Source of the DNA: Heterobilharzia americana
Taxonomy: Eukaryota; Platyhelminthes; Trematoda; Strigeidida; Schistosomatidae
Reading direction: 5' to 3'
NCBI GenBank assembly: GCA_944470555.2
Contig: OX104127.1
Coordinates: forward strand, 57,382,140-57,446,139
Length of the DNA stretch: 64,000 nt
The translations under genes and the position numbers were made by a program. Below are positions 34,355 to 46,300 of this stretch, piece after piece. Under the pieces are notes generated by a model. It made no database searches and was not told the DNA's origin. It saw only the letters and a program-made list of their open reading frames with translations. The first letter of the stretch is position 1. Each line of letters starts with the position of its first letter.

Positions 34355-34757
34355 TCCATCTTTACTACTGTTATTATTATGATTATCACAACCACCATGA
34401 TTCTTATTTCAACCTTCCATTATTCAAGGTAAATCTTCGTCATGGACTACAGTCTTTAAATATCAAATGTATATATACGAATGTACATCTTGAGAAGAAA
34501 TTCGTTGAAAAGAGTCCTCTTCGCTGAATATCTTGTTTTTGAGTATTATGTTATACAAAATATCACTTCTGTGAGTGATAAAATCATTTTTAGATTATAT
34601 TGAATTCATCAGTAATCGAATGAAATATCACTTGTAGAATTTTTTTTGAAAAACTTGCCACAGTAGCTTCGAGAACTGAGAGCTGCTTAAACGAATATGT
34701 TAGTAATTATGTTATCCAGCTTGCTAAAGATTTCAGATAAATCAACAATCACTAGTT

Positions 34758-35488
34758 TATGTACTGCACAGTTACCCACTGTGTCCCACTGTATGGCTGT
34801 GTAACATGGCTATTGAAGGTGGAATACATGAGGAGACTTAAAGTGTTTGCCTACCGCTGCCTTCGTAGTATAGGCTATGCTGTATTCCGTGGTGTCACCA
34901 CGTGACTAACGCAGACGTCAATCTCAGGTGTAGAGTTTTAGGGAAAAGAGGTAGAGGTAAGTCAGTTGACATGGTTGTGAAGCTTGATCGACTGAGATGG
35001 CTGGTTGGGATATGTGTTAGTTATGCCTAGTCACCATCTACCTTGTTACACAATGTTGGTCAAAGTAGGTTCAGGCTGGAGAAAAGCTTGGGGAGAGGAG
35101 CAGACTAAAAAATGGCATGAATGTATGAAGTGTTTGACTGTTGGTTTGAGCCATGTGGGTTATGCAGACTAGGTGGTTGAGGTCGGTGGGGTGGGGGACC
35201 AGAGGAATAAATAGTTGGAGACTGACTGTAGGTGGATCGCATGGCTGAGAATCGATGTCAGTGGTGCAGATGTATACGCATACACACATTATCCTCATCT
35301 TAACGACTCTATGTACCGAATGTCACCATACTCTCTCTCTCTCTCTCTGTGAGTTTTTTATATTTCCTTTGACTGATTTTTTTTACTTCTTTTTCCAGTT
35401 TACTGACTTTCTACTTGATGTGGTGATATGAGATGTGGGAGCTCGGAGCGTTACGCAGTAATTCCTGGTCCCATATTGATGATGATGA
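34758..35488 (+). mobile_element. RTE-B 3' part (B8), 5'-truncated
   Basis: Plus-strand blocks equivalent to TAVRSVLLYGCETWPL, RRLQVFDHRCLRS, LRWLGHVLRMPSHRL and MKSLTVGLSHVG occur in broken frames, then the 3' UTR with a (CT)n run (35331-35348) and a short GATGATGAT tail. No clear target duplication. Confidence 0.8.
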
Positions 35489-35884
35489 CTAAAAAATGAG
35501 ACTACTGGATACGATAGTACATTATACACATAGGTATAATGTAAAAATACAGTGTGAACCCTTTCATCTATATAACATGAAGTTACGAAGCACAAGACTA
35601 AGAGTATTTCCTTATTTGTTGACTATATGGAAGATTTAAGTGTGAATCATGAGTATATTTAGAAGTCTCATCACTATTCCCTAGTCAATCCTCGATGGGA
35701 TCATTTGGTGTATATGATATGGAACCAGATTATAAAAGAAAATATGAAAATAGGAATTTTGTATATTTACCTCCTAGAATTTACATTCAACAAGAACTTT
35801 TAGTTTAATAAAGATTTCTACAAATAGTCGAATCGTTTTGTTAGTTGTAAGCTGGTTACCGAGTTGATTCCTAGAAAAGTTTAA

Positions 35885-36060
35885 TGATGGTGTTTAACAA
35901 TGGGAGTAAAATCTTTACCTACCGTTATGTGGATGATGTACTTTGAATTTTGAAGAATAAACTTGGCGCAATTAACATACTTAAAGATACAGTACTGGAA
36001 CTTCAGTTAATGTTCCCAAACTACAAACATAACTTCACTTTTTCTAGGTGACATAGTTGG
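35885..36060 (+). pseudogene. Reverse-transcriptase remnant, possibly PLE
   Basis: TYRYVDDVL (about 35918-35944), followed after a stop by NILKDTVLELQLMFPNY, resembles the catalytic palm of PLE-type RTs. It is short and isolated. Confidence 0.4.
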
Positions 36061-36327
36061 ATAGTTTAACAACTTATTACCCAATAATTTTGATTTATAG
36101 CTAAGCAACTAGATACCTTTTATTAGGCTGTATTTCATTGATTTGTGAAAGTTTTGAAGAAGCCATCTAGTAATTTTCTTTGCCAATGTATCAAACAGTA
36201 AAATGTTCATGTCATAAAGGAGCATTAACTAGTTGGTAAACTCATGTCTTAATACTTTTACACTTTGCATATAAACGAATATTTGGTATAATGTCAATTT
36301 CGTTAAGCTACAATTATCCGTTGGATT

Positions 36328-37045
36328 TCAACAGCGTTGACCGAGAAGTAATTTGGCAACTGCTGCTTCAACACTACGAAATACCATAAACCTTTATCAA
36401 TCTCATTCAATAACTATATGAAGACGCTATATGCCAAGTAATTCACAATGGAAAGCTCAGTGATGCTTTTGAAGTGAAGACAGGAGTAAGACAAGGCTGT
36501 CTACTATCACCCATGATCTTCCTAATTGTGGTGGACTGGATCATGCAGCAAACCGTGAGGAGCGACAAGATGGGCATATGCTGGACCGATGAGAAGACTC
36601 TAAAAAATTTGGATTTCGCCGATGATTTACGCTTTATGTCACACAAACTCGAGGATCTACAGGCGAAAACTAACAAGTTGACGGAAGAGGCAAGGCAGCG
36701 AAGATGGGACTTTAAGTGAATGTAGAGAAGACAGAAGTAATGATGATACCCAACCAACAACAACAAACTCCAGTCACCATGAACGGGAGAAACTTAAAGG
36801 AAGTAGTCTCTTTCACCTACACCTACCTAAGCAGGCAACATCGTTTCAACTACAGGTGGCACAGGCACAGACGAGGATGTCAAAACCGGGATCGGAAAGA
36901 CAGCAAAATAGGTTTTCATTAATCTGAAGTGATCAGTATGGAGATCTACTGCACTCAACTAGGCACAAAAGAAGAACATCCGGATTTTCAACACCAACTT
37001 CGGGTCAATGCTGCTATATAGTTCATTCAGAGAGTTAGCGCGTCA
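36328..37045 (+). mobile_element. RTE-A internal fragment (copy 5)
   Basis: The only plus-strand RTE-A copy. It starts at NSVDREVIWQ (about 36330), then KTGVRQGCLLSPMIFLIVVD (36477-36536), NLDFADDLRFMSHKLEDLQA (36606-36665, intact FADD), KTEVMMIPNQQQQ and NGRNLKEVVSFTYTYLS. It ends in the region before the C-terminal domain at about 37045, so it is truncated at both ends. Confidence 0.85.
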
Positions 37046-37234
37046 CGAAGTTGATTTGAACTACTCAGACAGGTTGATTTCTCTGCACTAAGTTTCACTT
37101 GACATTGATCGGGTCATTTGATATCTGGTTATCACGTCAATTTTCTCTTTTCTGTAGTAGGCATCATTTTAGGAAAAGAAAGCAGACTGAAATGATAACT
37201 GTTAGTGGTTATGTCTTATCTAGCCTTACAACTA

Positions 37235-37440
37235 ATTAGATGTAGCTCAGTAGTTTAGGGAGATGACTATCAGCCACTAGTTCGACCACCACTTCACCTA
37301 TCGAGTTTTGTGCAGGCAGGTAGTATCACTAGCCTCCACATATTAGTTATGGCTCACTGTCTACTGTACGGATGTGCATAAGGTGACTGGGTGCGTTACA
37401 CGTTTCATAGCCGGTTGGCTCACCAATGCCACTTGACCAA
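37235..37440 (+). repeat. SINE-like repeat, family 1, second copy
   Basis: Shares GTAGCTCAGTAGTTTAGG (head), AGGTAGTATCACTAG, TACTGTACGGATGTG and GACTGGGTGCGTTAC with 21285-21480 in the same order. Confidence 0.58.
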
Positions 37441-37490
37441 ATCGTGTAATCGCTGCACGTAATTTATCAAATCCCCCCGTTTTTCACATT

Positions 37491-38107
37491 TTAATGTGTC
37501 AGGTTGTGTTTCGCCTCCGTTTTTCCTGGCAAGTGAACGGTTTTGCAGGTTTGTATTTTAAAGGTGAGAACTGTAGCTAACAATGACGAATGACATCCAT
37601 TTCCAACAGGATACACAGTCCCATCTTCATCTCTGTATACCTTGTGAAGTTGAGACAATGTCGTTGAATTCCATAAGCTGACGATATTCAGGTAAGGACA
37701 GGTGATGAATACAGTTGATTTGAAAGCTGAATACATGAGACACCTTCTTCCGATATGCTGTGGTTCGTTCATCTGTCAATCTTCAATATGAATGAATTTG
37801 TCGTACTGCAGTGTGTTCTCGCCCTTCTGAATAGAGTCTGCACGCAACTGATCTTGTGGGTTGTTGCTACTGTAGTTGAGGACTTGGTCAGTGTGTTTTG
37901 GCTCCTGTACACTTGGGTTTCCAGCTTCCCCGTATTTGTTCGATTGACCAGAACATCCAGGAATGGTAGTTGGTTATTTGACTCCTCCATTGGGAATTTG
38001 ATGTCGCTGAAAACGTTGATCAAATTGTGGGTGTTTTCTATATCATCTTTTTTAATAATGACAAAAGTGTCGTCCATATAGCGAATCTGGAATTTCGGTT
38101 TGATCAC
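37491..38107 (-). pseudogene. Penelope-like RT palm and linker (inverted portion)
   Basis: The minus strand from 38107 encodes KPKFQIRYMDDTFVIIKKDD (catalytic Y-M-D-D), then FPMEESNNQLPFLDVLVNRT and LETQVYRSQNT, hallmark blocks of PLE RTs. A frame change near 37770 leads to an interdomain-like stretch ending at 37491. A GIY-YIG part of a PLE starts at about 38150 on the other strand. Confidence 0.82.
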
Positions 38108-38149
38108 AGGTAGAATAATGGCTTCCAGTCTCTACATGACTGCTTCTGT

Positions 38150-38710
38150 AATCACTGCAGAAGCAAACACTATCATGCAGACCAAAAGATGCAACAAGCA
38201 AAGAAGACAAACCGAATATCATTTACAAAATCAACTGCAATAACTGTAGTGAACACTAAATTGGACAAAGTGGTCTCCCACCTTCGCCTTCATCATTTAC
38301 ATGAACACCAATTGGCTGTTAAACGTCACATACAACATTTCATCACTCATTTCAATACACGTGGATAATAATTATGGACATGAATTCAATTTCGACAATG
38401 TAGAAATCTTGGACAGAGAATTCCTAGAAGTTTGGCGTTCAGGTCAGTCAGTAGATGGATAGATATAGATCCGATCTATAAACCAATAAGAAAAGTGGTA
38501 AACGACAGAAAGGTTAGAGGGACAGCCATTGAGAAAATTTATACAGTCAATGACACGACAGTCAGAGGGAACAACCAATCACAGACCACTTCATCAAGGC
38601 AAGCTACTAAATCACTCACAGTTCACTTCATACAGAAGTTAGTGCTAATGATATCTGTGTCTAGAAAGACGATGAAAGCTTCTCCATGATTAAACTACCC
38701 AGTTCAGAGA
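38150..38710 (+). pseudogene. Penelope-like GIY-YIG endonuclease part
   Basis: NIIYKINCNNCSEH followed by IGQSG (about 38215-38275) fits the PLE GIY-YIG core, with a stop replacing the usual Y before I-G. It continues with HQLAVKRH- and NYGHEFNFDNVEIL-like blocks, RWIDIDPIYKPIRKVVNDRK (38448-38510), and LVLMISVSRKTMKASP to 38689. Confidence 0.78.
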
Positions 38711-38859
38711 ACACAATACAACCAAGACCATCAGCCTGAGCTACAAATATTCTCTACTATTTCAGAAGTTCAACGTAAAAAGCTGATTGATCAACTCATT
38801 ATTCCTAATACTGCTTCGACTGATAATGGAAGCTAGTTCAAATCGGAGATGATCAATAT

Positions 38860-39330
38860 TGCATATCGATTTTGACGTACATCTTCTAACCAAATGGACA
38901 TTGATTCCATAGAAGACTGTGGATCCTAACGCTGACTTTAAGAGAATAAGGATAATGTTATTCTCAGCTTTTATAAAGGGGGAGAATGCATGACTCTTAT
39001 GAAGAAACAAGATTATATTAGAAAGATCCATAATATAGCCTCTGATAAGTCGAAACTCAAGTTACATAATGGTGCTGAAGTTCAGATTTCATGTAAGTGA
39101 TACACCAACTGAAACATCTATCCAAGTGTAAGTTGATTGATGAAAGGACATTTGAAAGCAATCAACCAATTAGAACCTAGATTTTAAAGTTATTTAGGCG
39201 TGTTAAAATACATAAATCAGGGGTACCTCTAAGATCTATGTTGTAAGAAATGATTTCACCTGTCTGCCAGAAAAAAATTTAATTAGTTTTAAATCATTTG
39301 AGAAGATCGGTTAAGAAGGATTTAGTTCAG
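38860..39330 (+). pseudogene. Penelope-like RT N-terminal region, decayed
   Basis: Plus-strand fragments MKKQDYIRKIHNIASDKSKL (about 38998-39057), LMKGHLKAINQLEPRF and the decayed GVLKYINQGYL (in place of the PLE GLPKIHK-G-PLRP motif, about 39195-39235). Broken by several stops. Confidence 0.58.
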
Positions 39331-39494
39331 TTACTTGATAAAGGTCGTTAAATGAGGCTAAACCTCTAGTAGAAATACTCAAAATAGACCAATAACTTAC
39401 GGTGATTACTATCTACCATTTATTTCTTGTTTTTTGCAACAGCCATGCTACTAAAAAAGTGAAGGATACCCAAAACAAACTAGTGTGTTCCAAG

Positions 39495-39790
39495 TACTTA
39501 CTTGACAGACACAGAGGCGAATCACTAATTATTCGTACTTGTTATATACCCATGAATGCGAGACTAAGGAAGAACAAAATAGCGTAGTCAAATAGAATAG
39601 TATATTCGTGAGGTTGTGTCAAATCGCCGGTGAATTCCAACTAACTGGCTAGAGGATCGATAATGAGCCGTGGAACGTAACACCGCCACGTGATATTTGA
39701 AGTAGATGCTTGACCGTGTACCTTCAGCTTAGCGAGTCTGATAAAACTATGAAGGTCAGCATCAATGTTCAATCTCGTCGAACCCTAGGC
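39495..39790 (+). repeat. Dispersed repeat R1, copy a
   Basis: About 295 bp that recurs at 47841-48110 in the same orientation: GACAGACACAGAGG, AATCACTAATTATTCGT, ATAGCGTAGTCAAAT, TGCTTGACCGTGTACCTTC and ACTATGAAGGTC in order. About three quarters of the aligned bases look the same by eye. No family is recognised. Confidence 0.6.
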
Positions 39791-39799
39791 TATTAATTT

Positions 39800-40795
39800 T
39801 GAAGAAGTATGTTTTGCTACAATTGGAAATAAATTTTAAAGATACCTGACTACCTAGAAATGTTTCTAAGTCAAGCCTTCAATAAATTAACCTCTGTTAT
39901 GGGTAAGCTCTTTGGAACTTTCAATGTATAGATACCTACGCTTTTGATGAAGTCTCATGCGTCAGAATCTAGAAGATAATAAGTCAGATGATAGGGGGAT
40001 TAGGAGAAATAGAATCTTACAAGGAGTCCACTGTAGCTTATACTCTGAGTTTTTGATTACTTAATCAATATATTTGAGAACTATTGAAGTGTTCATGTGA
40101 AATATTCTAGTGTTTTTGAATCGAATACAAATCATCTGACTCTAATGATTCAGATATCTTCATTTACGATTATTTCACTCATAAGATGCTGAAACTCTGT
40201 TTCTCATGGTTGAGAACAACACAATGAGGTGATTGGAGTGTCAGCGATGTTGGTGACCAGAATTTGATGGGGGATAATAAGGCTACTAGAATGTTAAAGT
40301 ATCCATTCCACTTTTCTCTATGAAGCACCCAATTGAAAGTAACATTTTGCTTAACTTATTGTTAACTCCAATTTCAGGATAAAAACTCACAGACGCTTCT
40401 AATGCAAAATGTACACAACAGGAAATTAACAATTTTTTTTATCCTTGAAGAGATGACTGATGAGTTAACGACTCATGATGTAACTCATTTTAGTAGGAAC
40501 AATTTCAACGATTAGTTGAGTGGTATGTTCATTGGCACCAATTATGCAGAGGTTCATACATCGTTTACAATCGATAACATCGATGAATACCAGTGTATTG
40601 GTGAATTCAACGTATTGAAAACAGTAATAAAGGAGTAAAACCTGGTCACTGTGGCCGATTGTAACTACGTTCTAGTCTGTTTATTAGAAATGTCACACAG
40701 TGAAACAGTATTATTTGGTGGATAATGTTTGGGATAAAACTTATTGTCTATATTCATATCACGTAACTCCACAACAACTTCGAGACAGGGTTCAA
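39800..40795. other. No gene or element recognised
   Basis: A+T-rich, stop-dense on both strands; may contain decayed PLE sequence, since PLE pieces lie on both sides. Confidence 0.3.
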
Positions 40796-41330
40796 TTAGT
40801 TCTCACTCTCTTTCTTTCTCTGTGATGACAAGGGTAGTAGAATTTTCCATATATCGAGGACAGGTGTAGAATCATTTCGATTGCATGTATTTCGTGTTGA
40901 TTCGATAAACAAAGATTCGCTTATCAATCTCTCTCTCCACCCAAGTGAGTTAGTTTTCAATACTGTTGCTCTATCCCACCCTACTGTGTAATTGTGTGTA
41001 GTGGCGTGCATAGTTATAGCCGAGCTTTTCTCTAGATTTATTATCTTATCAGCACCTACCAATCTTGGTTTAGCTAAGTTTTTGCTCTCTGTTATTCTAA
41101 TCGACCTTGGTCAACTACTTTCACCTATGTACTTGACCTCGCAATCATTGCAAGGGATTTGATAAACCCAATTATCTTGCTTGATTGCATCGATAAGATC
41201 TTTTAACCTACACACCTTGTATCTTAGCGTTTCTCAGTGTTCCGATTTCAGTACTGAAAATGTATCATCTAGATATAGGAACCTTATCTTTGGAGTAGGA
41301 TTAAATGTTTGAAGGGTCATCTATTTCTAA
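40796..41330 (-). pseudogene. Penelope-like endonuclease and RT remnant, second lineage
   Basis: The minus strand shows IRFLYLDDTFSVL (about 41310-41270, RT palm) and, only ~20 codons later, DNWVYQIPCNDCEVKYIGES (about 41183-41124). This is a well-preserved GIY-YIG core with its cysteine pair. GADKIINLEKSSAITMHATT and LVSES..IESTRNTCNR-like sequence follow to 40796. The RT-to-endonuclease linker is deleted. The endonuclease differs clearly from those at 33.0 and 38.2 kb. Confidence 0.75.
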
Positions 41331-42389
41331 CTATCCATAAATTCTCGCGAAGTGACCTATCTTAGCAAGTAGACAGAGGCTTAAAATTTGGAATTAACGT
41401 AATAAACAGAAAGAAAAAAGGGGAACTACGTAGTCATAAAGTAACTGAAATAGTCATGCACCACATGTGAAATATCTCTATGTAGGTTCATAATGAACTC
41501 TTGCTTGTGCGGACTACATAATTAACTTTTATGAAGCTTTTCATTGAAAATAATGTTTCTTTATCTCATTTTCCTCATTTTGTGCTTTTTTCACATCTGT
41601 TAAGACATAACTTTATTCATACTACTCACCTTTCCTCAAAGATAATTGAGGTTTTGATGTTCTAGACTGCATGGAAATATACTGTAATTCACCTGTATTA
41701 TGTTCTGTCTGTTTTGTCTCCATCTTTGACCCAATATTAAAGATTACTCCTAGAAGTTTTTACAGAAAACTCATTTCCTCGTCCTTAGCATGTAAACTGC
41801 CTATTCAGCCACATTATTCATCAAGCTTCCTCGTCACCATATCGTTCATTTCTTCAGATTGTGTTCCAGAGATTAAATATGTAGCTGGATTGGATGTAGT
41901 AACACTACATTTGATGGTATTCACAGTTTTCATTGACTTTCCGAATAAACTTCTACATTTGTGAACAATTTCGCCATTTCTCTGTCGTCAGTGGTTGCGT
42001 ATAGCAGAGACTTGTCTTTTCAAATCAATTATTTCTGTATCCACTGCATATTTATTGTTATCCCTTTGTGTTTAGTATAGTCTGACCAACTAAATTTGCG
42101 CATTTTATTTCGGCTTAATTTTTCTTTCTGTATCTTTTTGGGGCAGTTTTTCTGTTTTCCACATCAATTCCAAGTTTCGTTGGATGACTACAAAAAGCGG
42201 TACTCAGATGACTTCGTAACTGTCTGTTTCCACCGTTTGCTTTCGGTAATCTGCTCACAAGGTTCACCTAAATCGACGGTGTTTCTTTGTCTCGTATTAT
42301 ATGATCCCGGGCATCTAAACATTTCTATTTCATTGGGGTGTTGTCGAACGTATATTAGCATTGTTGACATTTGGGTGGAGGTCTCCACC
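41331..42389. other. No supported gene
   Basis: Open stretches on the plus strand (41671-41964, 42096-42395) have no recognisable domain and no splice context. Probably decayed repeat. Confidence 0.3.
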
Positions 42390-42745
42390 GTCTAAACAGT
42401 CCCTCAGACAGGTTGGCACTTAACCGCCGGTATAAAACCTTGAAATTTTTGAAGGAAGGTTGTCTGTGGGACTGCATAGGACGTCTTGGCGGAGTTAAGG
42501 AAAATATTGTTAACAGACAACTGGAGACTTCAGGATGTCACGTATTTGTCACAGGCTGTCTGAAGGTCAGGGGCCTTGAACCCATCCTTTAAGAAACCAT
42601 GTCCAGCCTAACTGAGTGTTCCTCTTTCATTCAGGTAATCCTTAAGGCTGCCGTATATCATGCGTTACATTACTTTGGAAAATACAAATATTGGCTTAAT
42701 AGGTGTGTCACTTTAAATCCCATCGGAGGGGAGGATGACGTGTTT
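42390..42745 (-). mobile_element. CR1/jockey-like RT fragment
   Basis: On the minus strand, frame-shifted pieces read KPIFVFSK, YGSLKDYLNERGTLS, and NSAKTSYAVPQTTFLQKFQG, matching the order of the finger-palm region of CR1-type RTs (initial P-I-S-L block, N-E-x-L-L-S, then the L-x-K-L-x-G-F-G block). Very decayed. Confidence 0.45.
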
Positions 42746-43164
42746 CCGCTCCTGTGGAAGCTTGTGTTTATCTACAGTGTTGAAAAAGATTACACAGTGA
42801 TCTACGAAAGGTATCCGCACTCTTTCAAAAAAAAACGCCGAATACTGTTGCATTTTGCGATTCTTATAACCCTTCTTCGTTAGATCCAGTCCAATGCCCG
42901 ATAATGATAGTGCGAGAGTAGAAAACTGATAGTTTTTGATCTCTCGCATCTAGTTCTTAGGGCTTGGTTCGGGTTGCTTGGTTCACTGTTGCAGTGGACG
43001 AGAAAATTGTCCCTGCTTTCTTGCTTTTAGCCTCGGTACGTCGGGTGGTTTGTGGGTTAGTAAGTTGTAATTTGTAAAGTGTTTGGGGAGCTACGGATTG
43101 CTGGGACAGTTAGGGGGATGTTGTGACTCCTGTCTATGTAAGTGCCTGAAAGAGCATAGTAAGG

Positions 43165-43269
43165 CAGGGGCAAAAAACGAAAGGAACGAAGGAGAAGCAA
43201 AAGGAAATAAAGGGAGAAGAGAAAGAAAAAAGAAGGGTTAAAGAAGAGAAATAAGAGAGAGAGAAAAGT
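43165..43269 (+). repeat. Homopurine tract
   Basis: About 105 bp almost wholly A and G on the plus strand, in the presumed 3' UTR of the minus-strand CR1 copy to its right. Confidence 0.7.
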
Positions 43270-43349
43270 ATGCGGCGATTGCCCAAATGGTAGGAATAGA
43301 TAGCGTGGGTTTAGTTCCTACGGAAGAATTAGTAGGTAATGTGGGCGTA

Positions 43350-46300
43350 TTAAAGGGAGAGATGGTGAGTGGTAGGTAGCAGAGAGGTGGGGTGGACTAG
43401 TGAGGTTGGTGACTCCGTGAGTACATCCATGGCAGACCATGCGAGGTGATATAACTGTCGAACCGTCTCTTGAATGAATCGACTGAGGGGGCTATAACGA
43501 TATGTCACCATAGGGCATTCCATAAAGCGCATATTCTCGACACACCTGTGTTGGCTCTCTGATTTGCTGTCTTAATGAGGCTTCCTCGGGAAGATCACTG
43601 TGTTGCAGGCAAAGTTGATTTGTTTGCGTGGCCTGCCTGATGGGCAGTCTTGTACGCCACAATAAGGTCACTCCTTTTCCTGCGATAACCCAAGGTGAGT
43701 AGGTTTGGGTATTTAAATCTTTCAGGATATGTGTTTCCCCTTAGCTCCACAAGTGATTTTGTTGCGGTCCTCCGTATTTTTTCAAGGAGATTAGAGTCTC
43801 TCCTGAGTGTTTGGTGGGCCGCCGTACTGAAGAGCTCTAGATGCGGCCACATATAGGATTTGAAAACGGCGAGGAAGAGTTCGGGGACGAGGACGCCAAG
43901 CCATTTACACAGAAAGTGTAAGGCGTCGTTAGCTCTGGTCGCCATAACTTTGTGGCTGGAGCTGGTGTTCAAGGTCTTGGAGAAGTTAAGCTCAAAATCT
44001 CCCTCCATGGACACTTCAGTGATAGCACGGTTGCTTAGCATGTACTGTAAGTCGGTCGTACTTGCTTCATATTTACTGATGTGCATTGCTTTGCACTTTT
44101 CCAGGTTGAAGCTCAATCCACTTTCCGACGACTGTAGTTCAAGTTGCTGCAATTCTTTTTGTAGTACTGTACAGCCTGTAACAGAAATCTGATCTGAAAA
44201 TCCCTCCTGACTACCCTATTCGATTGTACTGGCATTCATTTTGATATTTTTACCCTCGTTATGGGTGGTGTACCTTTGACCCTAGCCGGTGTCATGTTAT
44301 TTGGTTGTTTGACTGCCTTCTTTGACCTTTTACTCAGTATTTGCCTTTGTATGATTGGGACTTATCATGAATGTTTCACTTTCTTATTATGTGACACTGG
44401 ACTGTTGACAAGGTGATGTTGTTTTACTGCACCCGACATTTTATTTTGCCTCAACTTACGGGTGGGCTGCGACTTGACTGTTTGTCTTTTGACTGTCTAC
44501 TGGAAACGTTTATTTGTTGATTTGATTTTGGCAGACAGAGTTTTGATCCCTTTTGTCGGGAATATTCTTATTGACTGCCAGTACGTATTTGCACCCGAGA
44601 ACGTTTTGGACTGTATAGTTATCCAACGGCACTGTTGAGTACTACAGATTTCGTTACGAATCTACTACTGGTTTACCACAAACTGTGTTTTGATATTTTG
44701 ATCCAACCTTTGACTGTGCGTCACTCGCGGAAGTTCGGAAGCTATACCGTAGAACGCAAAAACTAGTCAGGTTCACGTCATTTGTCACCGCCTAGTTATT
44801 TCCCGCGTTCAGGCCAAGATTATTGGATTCTGGCCGCTACATGGCTTGCTTCTTCAAGCAGGAGGAACGGAAGTGGTCCTAGGATTGCTCCTTGGGATAC
44901 TTCTGACGTCGGTGGTCTTCACTCCGACCCTATCCTGTTTACTTTGGTAAGGAACTGCCTCCCTTCCAGGTACTCCTTGAACCAAGAGAGTAGGGGTTCA
45001 CTTACACCAGCTGACATGATCTTGTGAAGCAGGACTTTGGGTGGGACCCTGTCATATTTTTCGGCTAGGTCGAGAAAAACAACATGTGCCAGTTCTCTGT
45101 TGTCCCAGCTTCTTGTCCAGTCGTCCCAGGCGGTTAGTAAGTTGGTGCCACTTTAGCGACCACTCCGGAAATCATGCCGAGCAGTATGCACTGTGTTTTC
45201 CCTATTGAGGAATTCCCGGAGAGTGTCAGCTACCAGGCTTTCCAACACTTCCGACTCAATAGGGAGTAGAGCAACTGGCCTGTAGCTGCCAGGGCTTTTT
45301 CTTTCTCCCCTCTTGAAGATGGGTGACAGGATGGCGTCTTCCATTCTTTAGGGGGTCTGTACGACACTACTGAGTGCTCAAAAAGGTTGCGAAGTGGTTT
45401 AGTAAGCAGGGAGTTCGCACGACTATATTGAGTGCCTGAAGGGGTTGCGGATTGGTTTTAAGAGCACCTCGGCACAGATTTTTGGGATCACCGGCTTTAG
45501 GTTATCGCGGTAGGGGGAATTGCCTGGATGTGGCCCAGATGGTTTCTCTAACACTTTTTTCTCTGTGATTGAGATATGGCAGAGGTATTCGTCGTTTATG
45601 ACCTGGTTAGTGTCGTAGCGAGTAGATGGGGATCTGGTGTCGGTACTAAGCTGAGCCTGGAAGTGTCAGCCCAAAGGCTCGGTCGTCTCTACACTGTTTA
45701 GTACACTCCTGTCATGACCTCTGATAAGATTCACTCCCTTGCTGGTCGACTTCGTTTCCTACATGAAGCAGTACAGGCCTTCGGGAGGCTGTTCATGCAG
45801 TTTGTGTGTATGGCTGGGTTTTCTTCATTCAGCTGTTTCATGAACCATGCGGCTGGGCTGGTAAGTTTCCTCTTCCCCGTGAATTAGCACAGATTCTTGG
45901 GGTTTGGCTGAAGTGTCTAGACAAACTTAGCATAGAACGACCTCTTGTCCACTTGCTCCCTGACACCCCAGGGCCATATTTATTCTATGATCTGGCTTCT
46001 TTTTGAAGAGCCTCCATTTGTGCCATGCCTTCATCTTGACTCAAGAGTGGCCATTATTAGCTCGCTTTTTAGATGTCTTTGCAAGTAAGGGAAAATTTTC
46101 CGAATCCACCCGCCAAATATTTCTGTCTAGTTTCCAGTAGTTATCAGCTGGCAAGGAACGCTGCTCCTTCGGCCACGGAGGTACGGATATACACTTTTTT
46201 GCCGCCACTTGGTCTGCCTTGGAATAACGAAAATAAGAGTGAGAGCCCTGCCATTACGGTTATTCGCAAATTGCCAGACCAAGTGGTGAGATCGCTGCTA

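Larger units (their letters stand above)
33489..34487 (+). repeat. Right inverted repeat flanking a PLE (carries RTE-B7)
   Basis: Inverted copy of 32054-32641. The tRNA-like head is at about 33790-33850 and the hammerhead at 33882-33937. It is interrupted at 33963-34354 by RTE-B, then continues with ACAACCACCATGATTC to about 34487. The two copies are very similar; visible changes include CTGACGA to CTGCCGA in the ribozyme. Confidence 0.78.

Noticed and set aside
41671..41964. 97-codon plus-strand frame
   Set aside because: Low-complexity, hydrophobic composition typical of random A+T-rich sequence; no splice sites and no similarity to the neighbouring PLE.
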